Shown piece after piece: positions 8,535-17,351 of a stretch of 64,000 bases of DNA. The notes beneath the pieces are model-generated. The model worked only from the letters and a program-made list of their open reading frames with translations. It was not told the DNA's origin and did no database searches. The translations under genes were made by a program, and so were the position numbers. Location: the NCBI RefSeq assembly GCF_001428335.1, contig NZ_LMSG01000018.1:62001-126000 (forward strand), written 5' to 3'. Numbering within the stretch: position 1 is the first letter of the stretch; each line of letters opens with the position of its first letter. Source of the DNA: Arthrobacter sp. Soil762 (GTDB lineage Bacteria > Actinomycetota > Actinomycetes > Actinomycetales > Micrococcaceae).

Positions 8535-8568
8535 CCGGGGCGCGGGCAGCCTGCTGCGCGCGCCCCGG
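8535..8568 (+). terminator. GC-rich hairpin after hsp20
   Basis: A perfect 10-bp stem (CCGGGGCGCG at 8535-8544 with CGCGCCCCGG at 8559-8568) surrounds a 14-base loop right after the hsp20 stop. There is no T-run, so it may attenuate rather than end transcription before the J-domain gene. Confidence 0.5.
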
Positions 8569-8603
8569 CGCAGTGCCGACGAGAATTCTTCCGAGAAGCC
8601 GCC

Positions 8604-8969
8604 ATGACCACCCAGCCGGACTACTATGACGTGCTGCGGGTGAGGCCCTCCGCCAGCCAGCAGGAGATCTCCCGTGCCTATCGGGCGCTCATGCGCACCC
8701 ATCATCCGGATCTCGACGGCGGTGCAACAGGCGGCGCAACAGTTGGCCGCGACCTGTCGCGTGCCGAGCTGCTGCAGATCATGCAGGCCTACTCCGTCCT
8801 GCGTGACCCGGCGCGACGCGCAGCCTATGACCGGAGCGGCACCGGCATCAACGCGCAGGGCGCGGGTCCGGTCGTCATCCCCGTCAGAAATGTCAATCGC
8901 CGGGACGAGCAGGCTGGCAACACCATCAGAATTATGCCCATGCGCTGGGAAAGCGGTCCGTGGACGTAG
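8604..8969 (+). CDS. J-domain (DnaJ-like) protein
   Basis: Residues 5-78 are a J domain (DYYDVLRVRPSASQQEISRAYRALMRTHHPDLD ... AYSVLRDPARRAAYDR) with the essential HPD tripeptide. The protein ends at 121 residues without the G/F, zinc-finger or C-terminal peptide-binding domains of DnaJ, so it is a short co-chaperone that stimulates the ATPase of an Hsp70. The C-terminal tail (VVIPVRNVNRRDEQAGNTIR) is of unknown role. It follows hsp20 by 76 bp and is followed at 43 bp by a gene of unknown function with a strong ribosome site, forming a likely stress operon. Confidence 0.88.
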   Translation: MTTQPDYYDVLRVRPSASQQEISRAYRALMRTHHPDLDGGATGGATVGRDLSRAELLQIMQAYSVLRDPARRAAYDRSGTGINAQGAGPVVIPVRNVNRRDEQAGNTIRIMPMRWESGPWT

Positions 8970-9012
8970 GCCCAAAAGACGACAGCCATCAACCGCGAGG
9001 AGGCGGACAAAA

Positions 9013-9390
9013 ATGACCGAGTGGCGCCGCTACGATTCCTACCTGATCCCCGCGTTCCACGAACGCTTCGAGCAACGCTGGGGCCAGGGCACCGCGCCGT
9101 TCCTGAACCCTGAAGCCCACGAAGAGCCGTTGCCCCGGGCCCAATGGATCAACCCCGTCACCGGCGCGGCCCTGGCCGTGGTGCCCGTGTGGACCGCAGA
9201 TGACGAACAGCAGCGGTCCTTCGGAGTGTTCTACCTTCCGCCCGCCGGCGATATCTGGGTGCTCCGGCCCGGATATACCGGCTACCTGGAGCCGGCCGAA
9301 GGCGACACGGAGCAACTCGTCACGCTCCGGAACGATGCCTACCGGAAGGCTGTTGCCCACGCCAAGGAATTTCTGTTCGGCTCACAATGA
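9013..9390 (+). CDS. Conserved hypothetical protein in heat-shock cluster
   Basis: The 125-residue acidic, aromatic-rich protein begins at ATG 9013 after a strong GAGGAGG ribosome site. It has no signal peptide or membrane segment. Features are an N-terminal MTEWRRYDSYLIPAFHERF, a GAALAVVPVWTADDEQQRSFGVFYLPPAGDIWVL strand-rich centre, and a C-terminal helix with RNDAYRKAVAHAKEFLFG. I do not recognise the family. Its position directly after hsp20 and a J-protein suggests a stress role. The last 9 bp overlap the 3' end of the convergent AAA ATPase gene. Confidence 0.75.
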   Translation: MTEWRRYDSYLIPAFHERFEQRWGQGTAPFLNPEAHEEPLPRAQWINPVTGAALAVVPVWTADDEQQRSFGVFYLPPAGDIWVLRPGYTGYLEPAEGDTEQLVTLRNDAYRKAVAHAKEFLFGSQ

Positions 9391-10863
9391 GTCGGTCGAT
9401 CCAGCGAAACCAGGCCCGGAGAAGCCGTGCCCCGGGAAACCATGCCCCGGGAAGCCGGGTCCTTGGAAGCTGGGCGAACCGGCCGCGTCCGTGCCGCTGC
9501 CCAGCAAGCTGCGGGTGAGGGTTTCGGCGTCAGCCATCAGGTCCTCCACGGCGGCCGCCAGGTGCGAATCGGACACCGGCGCGTCATCCAGCGCCGCAGC
9601 CACCACCGCCCGCCGGACCAGTTCACGGGCGAAGGAGGCCGTGGTTCCCGCCGTCCGTTCCGCGGCGGCGTCCAGTGCCGCCGGGCTGAACGCCACCAGG
9701 CGGCCGTACAATTCCAGCAGCCTGACCCGCTCGGCATGGGCCGGCAGCGGAATCTCCACCGCGAGGTCCACCCGGCCCGGGCGCTGCGCCAGCGCCCGCT
9801 CCAGCATGTCAGGCCGGTTGGTCGTGAGGACAAACGCGACGTCGGCGTCGTTATCCAGGCCGTCCATGGCGTCCAGCACCTCAAAGAGCAGCGGCTGCGG
9901 CCCGTGCCCGAAACTCCGGTCCTCGGCAATAAGATCGCAATCCTCCAGCACGACGATCGAGGGCTGCAGCGCCCGCGCCATGCGGGCCGCCTCGGAGATC
10001 CTGGCGAGCGATCCGCCCGAGAGGAGGATCGCCGTCGAGCCTTCACTCTGGCTCAGGAGGTGGCGCACGGTGTGCGTCTTGCCGGTCCCGGGCCGGCCGT
10101 AGAGCAGGATGCCGCGTTTGAGGTGCTGGCCGCGCTGTTTGAGGGACACCCGGTGCGTGGCGATGCCCACGGTGTGGTCCGCGACCTTCTGCAGCAGGCC
10201 GTCGGGCATGATGACGTCCGACGCCGGAAGGCTGGGGCGGTGGTGGAACGTCACCCCCGCCGTGCTCGGCCCATACTCGGACATGACGAGGGAGATGACC
10301 TGTCCCTTCAGGACGCTGTTGTTGTCCATCCGGAGCCGGAATTCGGCCAGGAACCCCGTGGCTGTTTCCGGCCGGGCGGCCAGCACTTCCAAGGTGGCGG
10401 ACTGGCGCCCGGTATGCGGGGCCGCGTCGCGCTGCAACACGGCCAGCCTGTGCCCTTCGCGGCTGAAGAGCCAGAGCCCAATGGCCACCGCCTGGCGCTG
10501 CTGGTCAGGTCCCACGGCAAGGTTCGTGTACTCGGGCTGGGAGAGCGGAAACTGGGGAAACAGCTGCGACTGCTGCACCATGTCGCTGAGCGACTGGTGG
10601 TGCCGCTGCCCGCCGCCGCCGATGCCCACCAGGCGGCTGCCCGGATCCTGACCGGCAAACTCCGCCATCAGGATGTCCGCATCCACAAACCGGTGCGGCG
10701 GGATGTTTTCCACCACCACGGAGAGGCCTTCAGCCGGCTCGCCCAGGTGCTCCGTTAGCGCCTCAAGCAGCTGCTTGCCGGCCTGCTGTCGCTGGTTTCC
10801 GGCCCGCGCCAGCTGAACCAGCTCGGAAAAATCGTCGATGAACTTCCCCAGTTTTTCATCCAT
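9382..10863 (-). CDS. AAA-family ATPase with Gly-Phe-Pro repeat tail
   Basis: The 493-residue protein has an N-terminal region of about 230 residues of unknown fold, then one AAA module: Walker A GRPGTGKTHT (about residue 255), Walker B SIVVLEDCDLIAED, a sensor-1 region FVLTTNRPD, and arginine-finger-like ALAQRPGRVDLAVEIPLP, followed by the AAA lid. This resembles Cdc48/FtsH-type unfoldase modules. The C-terminus from about residue 470 is a tandem of GFPGHGF-type units with no known function. It is convergent with the heat-shock cluster, and its final 9 bp overlap the neighbouring gene. The cellular role is unknown. Confidence 0.8.
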   Translation of the reverse strand: MDEKLGKFIDDFSELVQLARAGNQRQQAGKQLLEALTEHLGEPAEGLSVVVENIPPHRFVDADILMAEFAGQDPGSRLVGIGGGGQRHHQSLSDMVQQSQLFPQFPLSQPEYTNLAVGPDQQRQAVAIGLWLFSREGHRLAVLQRDAAPHTGRQSATLEVLAARPETATGFLAEFRLRMDNNSVLKGQVISLVMSEYGPSTAGVTFHHRPSLPASDVIMPDGLLQKVADHTVGIATHRVSLKQRGQHLKRGILLYGRPGTGKTHTVRHLLSQSEGSTAILLSGGSLARISEAARMARALQPSIVVLEDCDLIAEDRSFGHGPQPLLFEVLDAMDGLDNDADVAFVLTTNRPDMLERALAQRPGRVDLAVEIPLPAHAERVRLLELYGRLVAFSPAALDAAAERTAGTTASFARELVRRAVVAAALDDAPVSDSHLAAAVEDLMADAETLTRSLLGSGTDAAGSPSFQGPGFPGHGFPGHGFSGPGFAGSTDSL

Positions 10864-10959
10864 GCTCAGACCCTAGCAGCGACGCTCGTCAGCAGCCCGG
10901 CCGTGTGACATTCTGGGATGTACGCCTTCCACGTTTCCTCTTTCATAAGGGCTGACTCG

Positions 10960-12507
10960 ATGCACATTTCCGCCAAGGACCTTGCCGCCCTCATCCCTGC
11001 GGACTTCACCCTGGGAGTGGCCACCGCGGCCTTCCAGATCGAAGGCGCGCTCACCGAGGACGGCAGGGGCCCGGCGGGCTGGGACGTGTTTTCGGCCAAG
11101 GAAGGTGCCATCGTGGACGGCCACAGCCCGGCCGTTGCCTGCGATCACTATCACCGCATGCCCTACGACGTTGCCCTCATGAAGCAGCTGGGCGTCGACT
11201 CGTACCGGTTCTCACTGTCCTGGCCCCGGATCCAGCCCAACGGCAGCGGGCCGGTGAACCCGGCCGGGCTGGCCTTCTACGACCGGCTCCTGGACGAGCT
11301 CCTGGCCAAAGGGATTTCGCCCATGGTCACGCTCTATCACTGGGACACCCCGCTGGCGCTGGACGACGCCGGCGGCTGGCTGAATCGCGATACCGCCTAC
11401 CGCTTGGGGGAGTTCGCCGCGATCGCCGCTGCTGCTTACGGCGACCGCGTTGCCCGCTGGGTCACCATCAACGAGCCCGCCACGGTCAGCACCAACGGCT
11501 ACACCATGGGCCTGCACTCACCCGGCGAAGCGCTCATGCTCAACGCACTGCCCACCGTGCACCACCAGCTTCTGGGCCACGGGCTCGCGATGCAGGCTCT
11601 GCGGGCGGCCGGGGTCCCCGGCGAGATCGGGATGACCAACGTGTACTCGCCCATGGTCCCGAACTCCGTCAACCCCCTGGACTGGATGAGTGCGGGCCTG
11701 ATGGACATCGCACAGAACCGGTTGTACGCGGACCCCGTCCTCACGGGCCAATATCCGGACATCATCCGCGCCGCGAAGTTCTTCGGCTCCTTTGACCATC
11801 CGGACGAGGACATGGAGATCATCTCCCAGCCGCTGGATTTCTACGGCCTGAACTACTACATGCCCACGAAGGTAGCTGTCGGCCCGGGTGATGGGGCGGT
11901 GCCGGCGACCATGGCGGAGGCCCTGGGCAGTGACCTGAGTGCGGCCGGCAATGGCGCCACGCCGTTCCACGTCGAGGCCTGGCCGGAGGCGGACATCACC
12001 TCCTACGGCTGGCCGGTCAAACCCGAGTACATGGGGGTGGCGCTGAAGGAGATGGCGGAGCGGTTCCCGAAACTCCCGCCGGTGATCATCACCGAGGGCG
12101 GGGCCAGTTTTGAGGACATCATCGTCCGGGACAAGTCCACCAACACCACGTTCATCCCGGACGAGCGGCGCCTGAAGTACCTGTCGGACCACATCGAGGC
12201 CGCGCTGAAGGCCACGGCTCCTGGCGGTGAAGCCGAGGGTATTGACCTGCGTGGCTACTATGTGTGGTCGCTGCTGGACAACTTCGAATGGTCGGCAGGC
12301 TACAACCAGCCGTTCGGGTTGCTCCATGTTGATTTCGAGACCCAGGAGCGAACGCCGAAGGCGTCCTACTTCTGGCTTCAGGAGCTCATCGAGGAGCGGA
12401 ACCTTGCCGCAGCGGCGAGTGCCGCCGTCGCGCAGGCCGCCAGTGAGGAACCGGACGTAACGGAAGCGCCCGACGACGGCGTGACCACCTCGGGTGCCAC
12501 GGCCTAA
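10960..12507 (+). CDS. GH1 family beta-glucosidase
   Basis: The 515-residue protein is a glycoside hydrolase family 1 enzyme. It has the early FTLGVATAAFQIEG motif, the acid/base glutamate in VTINEPA, the nucleophile glutamate in IITEGG, and the closing GYYVWSLLDNFEWSAGY. It hydrolyses beta-glucosides, probably in the cytoplasm because no signal peptide is seen. The start is ATG 10960, after AAGGG; an upstream in-frame ATG at 10918 would add 14 unlikely residues. The final 40 residues are Ala/Glu-rich and unusual for the family. Its stop overlaps the convergent FNT gene by 4 bp. Confidence 0.92.
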   Translation: MHISAKDLAALIPADFTLGVATAAFQIEGALTEDGRGPAGWDVFSAKEGAIVDGHSPAVACDHYHRMPYDVALMKQLGVDSYRFSLSWPRIQPNGSGPVNPAGLAFYDRLLDELLAKGISPMVTLYHWDTPLALDDAGGWLNRDTAYRLGEFAAIAAAAYGDRVARWVTINEPATVSTNGYTMGLHSPGEALMLNALPTVHHQLLGHGLAMQALRAAGVPGEIGMTNVYSPMVPNSVNPLDWMSAGLMDIAQNRLYADPVLTGQYPDIIRAAKFFGSFDHPDEDMEIISQPLDFYGLNYYMPTKVAVGPGDGAVPATMAEALGSDLSAAGNGATPFHVEAWPEADITSYGWPVKPEYMGVALKEMAERFPKLPPVIITEGGASFEDIIVRDKSTNTTFIPDERRLKYLSDHIEAALKATAPGGEAEGIDLRGYYVWSLLDNFEWSAGYNQPFGLLHVDFETQERTPKASYFWLQELIEERNLAAAASAAVAQAASEEPDVTEAPDDGVTTSGATA

Positions 12508-13355
12508 CCGGAGTGGTGTGCGTCCTCCGGGTCCTCGGGTGAGTCATCGCGCCGTTCCTTCAGCAGCTTGCTGGCGCTCACCAGCCGTAGCGCTGTCACC
12601 AGCAGGATCCCGCCAAGCATGTTAAAGGCCACCACATAGGAAAACCAGCCGAGCCATTCAAGGTAGCTGATGTCAGCACCCGTGTGGATGGCACCGAAGA
12701 TCAGCAGCGAGTCCAGGATCGAGTGGAAGAGCTGCAGCCCGTAGAGCAGGAAAGCGCCAACGACGGCGGCCGCGATCTTGCCGGTGACGCTGTCCGTCCC
12801 GTGCTGCATGCGGGTCATCAACGTGATGGTGCTCCCCGCCAACACGGCAAGACACACGGTTTTCCAGTTAAACCCGGCGTCCAAATAGTGGTTGGCTTCC
12901 TTCGTGATGACCTCGCTCCACTGCGGGAACGCTGTCATGATCAATGCCATGAACAGCCAACCGCCCACCAGGTTGGCAATGAGTGTGCCGCCCCAGAGCT
13001 TCCCGAGCTGCGCGTAGCTTGCCTCCCGTGCGACGACGGCGGCAATGGGTACCAGGAAGCCCTCCGTGAACAGTTCGCTCTTGGCCAGCAGGAGGGCGAT
13101 GAGGCCCGCACTGAAGGCCAGTCCCGCGAGAAGGTGGTTCCCGGTCTCATAGAGAACGCCGAGGTAGGCCATGATGCCAACGCCTATTTCAAACCCGCCG
13201 AACAAGCCAGTGATGAGCACGTCCCGAAAGGAGCGGTTCAGCCGCTGCGCGCCTTCCTCAACCGTGCGGTCGAAGGATTCCTCCACCTCCTCCTCAACCG
13301 GGCCTGGATTGTCGCCAAGTTCCCGCCGCCGTGCATCGCCGTCGGTGTCGCTCAT
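12504..13355 (-). CDS. Formate/nitrite transporter (FNT) family channel
   Basis: The 283-residue protein has an acidic N-terminal tail, six hydrophobic segments and the FNT pattern (FRDVLITGLFGGFEIGVGIMAYLG; LAKSELFTEGFLVPIAAV; GGTLIANLVGGWLFM). It resembles the YfdC branch more than FocA. Members pass small monovalent anions such as formate or nitrite across the inner membrane as pentamers. It has no metabolic neighbours that reveal the substrate: GH1 lies to one side, convergent, and the App1-like gene lies on the other. Confidence 0.86.
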   Translation of the reverse strand: MSDTDGDARRRELGDNPGPVEEEVEESFDRTVEEGAQRLNRSFRDVLITGLFGGFEIGVGIMAYLGVLYETGNHLLAGLAFSAGLIALLLAKSELFTEGFLVPIAAVVAREASYAQLGKLWGGTLIANLVGGWLFMALIMTAFPQWSEVITKEANHYLDAGFNWKTVCLAVLAGSTITLMTRMQHGTDSVTGKIAAAVVGAFLLYGLQLFHSILDSLLIFGAIHTGADISYLEWLGWFSYVVAFNMLGGILLVTALRLVSASKLLKERRDDSPEDPEDAHHSG

Positions 13356-13394
13356 GCGTGTCGCCTATCCGCCTGAAAGAGTGTGGTCACGCAT

Positions 13395-14477
13395 CTACAG
13401 CAGGTCCAGGACCTTGAGCTGCTTGGCCATCCCCGCGCCGTCCGGCGAATAGATCCAGGGCACCACAGAGGTGGTGTGGTCGCCGTCCTCGGAGTGCCCG
13501 CCGGCGAAGACGGACTCGCTGACGGAGAGCTGCCGGATGGCGATCGCGGCCACCTTGTCGGCGTTTTCCTGGGCGAAGCCTGAGTAGATCTGTTCGTCGT
13601 GCTGGCCGTTGTCGCCGATCAGGAGCCACCGCATGTCCGGGAATTCCTTGGCGAGGCGCTCCAGGTTGCGGTGCTTGTGCTCCTGCCCGCTGCGGAACCA
13701 GCGGTCCTGGGTCAGGCCCCAGTCCGTGAGCAGGAGGGCGCCGGATGGATACATGTTCCGGCCCAGGAACCGCGCCAGGGTGGGGGCAGCATTCCACGGA
13801 CCCGTGGACAGGTAGATGACGGGCGCGTCCGGGTGCTCAATGGTGAGCCTTTCCAGCAGGACCGCCATCCCCGGCGTCGCCATCCGGGCCCGTTCGCTGA
13901 GGACAAACGTGTTCCACAGGGCCAGGAAGGGCCTCGGCAGGGCGGTGACCATCACGGTGTCGTCGATGTCGGACACGATGCCGAACTTCGCGTCGGCACC
14001 TATCACCTGGATCCGCGTCTCCACGGGTTCGGTCCCGTCAGCCCTCAGGACGGCGGTGTGCCAGCCCGGCGGGAGCTGCACGTCCACCACGGTATCGATG
14101 AGCCCGCCGCGGTCCGCCCGGACCCGGGTGGTGACGCCGCCGATGGTAATTTCCACCTCGATGAACTGCAGGGGGACGCTGGTGAAGGCCCGCCAGCCAC
14201 GGACGTTTTGTGTGCCGTTGCGGGCCGCCTGCTCAGCCCTGCTGCCCGGGGCCGGATTCTTGGTTAACAGGACGCGGCCGAGCACGCGTACCCAGCCGGT
14301 CGAACCGTAGCCCTGGTACGCGATGGTCTGGGGTGCGAAATTCCAGCCCTTGGCGAGCTGGATGCGGACCGCGTTGACGACGGCGGAGATCCGGTGCGCC
14401 AGGCGTAAGAGCTGGGTGCCGGACAGCGGTGCGGGGTGCGGAGTGTTCTGCGGTGAATTCTGAGGAGCCCTGTCCAT
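13395..14477 (-). CDS. App1-family (DUF2183) putative phosphatidate phosphatase
   Basis: The 360-residue protein carries the catalytic aspartate motif FGIVSDIDDTVMVTALPRP (DxDDT) and the later VIYLSTGPWNAAPTLARFL and RWLLIGDNGQHDEQIY, which define the App1/DUF2183 HAD-like domain in its C-terminal half. The N-terminal half (about residues 30-160) is beta-rich and may be a lipid-binding or C2-like region. The yeast member dephosphorylates phosphatidate; the bacterial role is not established. There is no signal peptide. It is followed on the same strand by the FNT gene at 39 bp. Confidence 0.84.
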   Translation of the reverse strand: MDRAPQNSPQNTPHPAPLSGTQLLRLAHRISAVVNAVRIQLAKGWNFAPQTIAYQGYGSTGWVRVLGRVLLTKNPAPGSRAEQAARNGTQNVRGWRAFTSVPLQFIEVEITIGGVTTRVRADRGGLIDTVVDVQLPPGWHTAVLRADGTEPVETRIQVIGADAKFGIVSDIDDTVMVTALPRPFLALWNTFVLSERARMATPGMAVLLERLTIEHPDAPVIYLSTGPWNAAPTLARFLGRNMYPSGALLLTDWGLTQDRWFRSGQEHKHRNLERLAKEFPDMRWLLIGDNGQHDEQIYSGFAQENADKVAAIAIRQLSVSESVFAGGHSEDGDHTTSVVPWIYSPDGAGMAKQLKVLDLL

Positions 14478-14543
14478 GCCTCCACTCTGCCACAGCGCAA
14501 CCGCGCGCCGGGCACCCTGGCGGTCCCGCCGTCGTGCGTGACG

Positions 14544-15275
14544 TCAGCCTCCACCAAGGAGCCAGCTGAGGGTGTCGGCGTTCCGCACGGCGTTCCCGCC
14601 GCCGTCGTTGTTGAAATAGGCATAAACGTCCTTGCCGGCCGCCGACCATTCGCGGATCCGGTCCGCCCACCATTGCAGATCGCTATCGGAGTAGGAACCG
14701 CCATACAGGTGCTGATGGTCAGGCCCGTGGAGCCGGATGTAGACGAAGGGCGCTGTGGCGCGGAGGATGCACGGCAGCTGGGCGCCGCTCATGATGCAGT
14801 AGGCGGCCTGGTGCCGTTCCAGCAAGGCGTAGACGTCCGGATGGTCCCAGCTGGGGTGCCGGAACTCCACGGTCACCCGGATCCACCACGGGACCGCGGC
14901 GAGGAAGTGATCCAGCCGGGCATCATCGCGCTGCAGCTGCGGTGGCAGTTGGACCAGCAGGACAGCGCGTTTGTCGCCCAGTTCGTGCCAGCAGCGGGCA
15001 ATGCGCTCCAGCCAGACTTCGGGTCCGTAGAGTTTCTTGCCATGCGTCAGGCCGCGCGGAGCTTTGACGGACATCGCGAACCCGTCCGGGAGCCGGCGCC
15101 GCCAGCTGGCGAAGGACGTGTCCGGGGGCCACCGGTAAAAGCTGGCGTTCAACTCAACAGTGCCAAACCGGGAAACGTAGTGCTGGAGCCTGTCCCGGGC
15201 CGGGAGGCCTGGCGGGTAGAGCACGTTCTCCCAGTGGTCATAGCTCCAGCCGGAAGTGCCGATATGGACAGCCAC
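14544..15275 (-). CDS. DUF72 (YecE-like) protein
   Basis: The 243-residue protein matches the DUF72 TIM-barrel family: IGTSGWSYDHW at the N-terminus, FGTVELNASFYR, FAMSVKAPRGLTHGKKL, VTVEFRHPSW and VYAYFNND. The family is universal in actinobacteria, but its reaction is unknown. It is upstream of the App1-like gene on the same strand with 66 bp between, and divergent from the GH15 gene. The call is to the family only. Confidence 0.88.
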   Translation of the reverse strand: MAVHIGTSGWSYDHWENVLYPPGLPARDRLQHYVSRFGTVELNASFYRWPPDTSFASWRRRLPDGFAMSVKAPRGLTHGKKLYGPEVWLERIARCWHELGDKRAVLLVQLPPQLQRDDARLDHFLAAVPWWIRVTVEFRHPSWDHPDVYALLERHQAAYCIMSGAQLPCILRATAPFVYIRLHGPDHQHLYGGSYSDSDLQWWADRIREWSAAGKDVYAYFNNDGGGNAVRNADTLSWLLGGG

Positions 15276-15419
15276 GGTCAGCTGACCCGCAGGGGAGAAG
15301 GGTGAACCATGATGCCTCCGGTGTTCGTGGACCGGCCGTCAACTCAGGCTACACCGCTGTGCTTTGCCACTATCATCCACGGTTGTTTTCTCCGGCAGGG
15401 CCCATCCGTGTGGCAGTGT

Positions 15420-17237
15420 ATGGGAATGGCGCGCATTGAAGATTATGCAGTTGTTGGCGACCTCCACACCGGCGCCCTGGTCAGCACCGAGGGTTCCATC
15501 GACTGGCTTTGCCTGCCGCGCTTCGACTCGCCGGCATGTTTCAACGCGCTCCTGGATACGCCGGAGGCCGGGCGCTGGCTACTGGCCCCCGAGAGTGGCG
15601 GCACCTGCACCAGGCGCGGCTACCGGGAGGGGACCCTGATCCTCGAAACAGAATGGGAAACCCCGGAGGGTACCGTCAGGGTTATTGACTTCATGCCGCC
15701 ACGTGACGCGGTGGCGGACATCGTGCGGATCGTCGAGGGCGTAAGCGGAAGCGTCAGGATGCACGGCGAACTGGCGCTGAGGTTCGACTATGGGCATATC
15801 GTTCCCTGGGTGCGACGCGACAGGCACGGCCTGCATGCCATCGCCGGCCCGGACTCCGTCTACTTCGTTACCAAGGCGCCGCTTCACGGCGAGAACATGC
15901 ACTCCGTCAGTGACTTCACAGTCCAGGCGGGGGAGCGCATCCCCTTTGTCCTGACGTGGGCACCCAGCCACGTTCCCCGCCCGCACACGGTGGACGCAGA
16001 GGTAGTGCTGGGCACCACCCTGGCCTTCTGGCGCGGCTGGGCATCCCAGTGCACCGTCCAGGGAAAGTACCAGGATGCCGTGGTCCGTTCGCTGGTGACC
16101 CTGAAGGCGCTGACCTACGCTCCCACGGGCGGCATCGTCGCTGCGGTCACCACGTCCCTGCCGGAACAGCTGGGCGGTCCCCGCAACTGGGATTACCGCT
16201 TCTGCTGGCTGCGGGACGCCACCATGACGCTGCAGGCGCTCCTGGCCGCCGGCTACACCACCGAGGCGGCCGCCTGGCGTGACTGGCTGCTCCGCGCTGT
16301 GGCGGGCGATCCGGCCGACCTGCAGATCATGTACGGAATCCACGGCGAACGAAGGCTTCCGGAAGTGGAACTGCCGTGGCTTGCCGGGTACGAGAATTCA
16401 AAACCGGTACGGACCGGCAACGGCGCCGCCGAGCAGCTTCAGCTGGACGTCTGGGGCGAGGTCCTGGACTGCCTGGCGCTGACCAGGAGCTCCCTGCTGA
16501 AACACACGGACGAGTCCTGGGACGTTCAGGTGGCCCTGATGCAGCACCTGGAGACCATCTGGGACCAGCCGGACAACGGACTCTGGGAGATGCGCGGGCC
16601 GCGGCGCCATTTCACGCATTCCAAGGTGATGGCCTGGGTGGCCGCAGACCGGATGGTTAAGGGCGTCCGCGATTTCGGCCTGCCCGGCCCCGTGGAACGC
16701 TGGGAGGCCCTTCGCGACACCATCCACCGGGACGTCATGGCCAACGGCTTCGACCCCGTCCGCAACACCTTTGTGCAGGCGTATGGCCGGCCCGAACTGG
16801 ATGCCAGCCTGCTGCTGATCCCGCGGGTGGGCTTCCTGCCGCCGGATGATCCCCGCGTGCTGGGGACCATCGACGCGATCCAGCGGGAGCTGACCGAAGA
16901 CGGTTTTGTGCTGCGCTACCGTCCCGCCGACAGCGACGACGGCCTCCCGGGAGACGAAGGAGTGTTCCTGGCCTGCTCCTTCTGGTTGGTGGAGGCCCTG
17001 CTGGGCGCGGGGCGCACCGAGGAGTCCACCGAACTCTTCGAACGGTTGCTGGAACTCCGCAACGATGTGGGTCTGCTTAGTGAGGAATGGGGCGTCAGGG
17101 CGCGGCGGCAGCTGGGCAATACGCCCCAGGCCTTCAGTCACTTCGCGCTTGTGACAAGCGCTCTTGAGCTTCATCAGGATACAGTTCGCCGAAGTGACAC
17201 ACCTATTCCCCCGGAGACAGAACGGGTAGGGCAATGA
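15420..17237 (+). CDS. GH15 family glucoamylase/trehalase-like protein
   Basis: The 605-residue protein begins with IEDYAVVGDLHTGALVSTEGSIDWLCLPRFDSPACF and contains GGPRNWDYRFCWLRDATMTL, the hallmark of bacterial GH15 proteins. The C-terminal half has the alpha/alpha barrel with the ...LACSFWLVEALLGAGR...EEWGVRARRQLGNTPQAFSHFALV ending. Mycobacterial members are trehalases; others are glucoamylases or glucodextranases. No signal peptide is visible, so a cytoplasmic alpha-glucoside or trehalose substrate is likely. The start could be ATG 15420 or 15426, and neither has a strong ribosome site; an upstream ATG at 15309 would add 37 atypical residues. Confidence 0.86.
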   Translation: MGMARIEDYAVVGDLHTGALVSTEGSIDWLCLPRFDSPACFNALLDTPEAGRWLLAPESGGTCTRRGYREGTLILETEWETPEGTVRVIDFMPPRDAVADIVRIVEGVSGSVRMHGELALRFDYGHIVPWVRRDRHGLHAIAGPDSVYFVTKAPLHGENMHSVSDFTVQAGERIPFVLTWAPSHVPRPHTVDAEVVLGTTLAFWRGWASQCTVQGKYQDAVVRSLVTLKALTYAPTGGIVAAVTTSLPEQLGGPRNWDYRFCWLRDATMTLQALLAAGYTTEAAAWRDWLLRAVAGDPADLQIMYGIHGERRLPEVELPWLAGYENSKPVRTGNGAAEQLQLDVWGEVLDCLALTRSSLLKHTDESWDVQVALMQHLETIWDQPDNGLWEMRGPRRHFTHSKVMAWVAADRMVKGVRDFGLPGPVERWEALRDTIHRDVMANGFDPVRNTFVQAYGRPELDASLLLIPRVGFLPPDDPRVLGTIDAIQRELTEDGFVLRYRPADSDDGLPGDEGVFLACSFWLVEALLGAGRTEESTELFERLLELRNDVGLLSEEWGVRARRQLGNTPQAFSHFALVTSALELHQDTVRRSDTPIPPETERVGQ

Positions 17238-17278
17238 AGACCTTAACGGCCGGCCCGCTCTTCACCTCCGGGAGAAAG

Positions 17279-17292
17279 GTAAGTATACTTAC
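17279..17292. promoter_or_regulatory. Perfect 14-bp palindrome GTAAGTATACTTAC
   Basis: The sequence GTAAGTATACTTAC reads the same on both strands. It lies 60 bp before the start of the small YegP-like gene in an otherwise GC-rich gap and is the only AT-rich palindrome of this length in the region. This is what a dimeric repressor site looks like; the binding protein is unknown. Confidence 0.5.
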
Positions 17293-17351
17293 TAGACTCG
17301 CGGAGCGCTCCTACAAGGCACAGCGCCGCGACTGAACGAGGGGTGGTTGTA

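Noticed and set aside
9406..9460. Tandem short repeats looking like a CRISPR
   Set aside because: The repeats are inside the coding frame of the AAA ATPase and encode Gly-Phe-Pro units, with no spacers.
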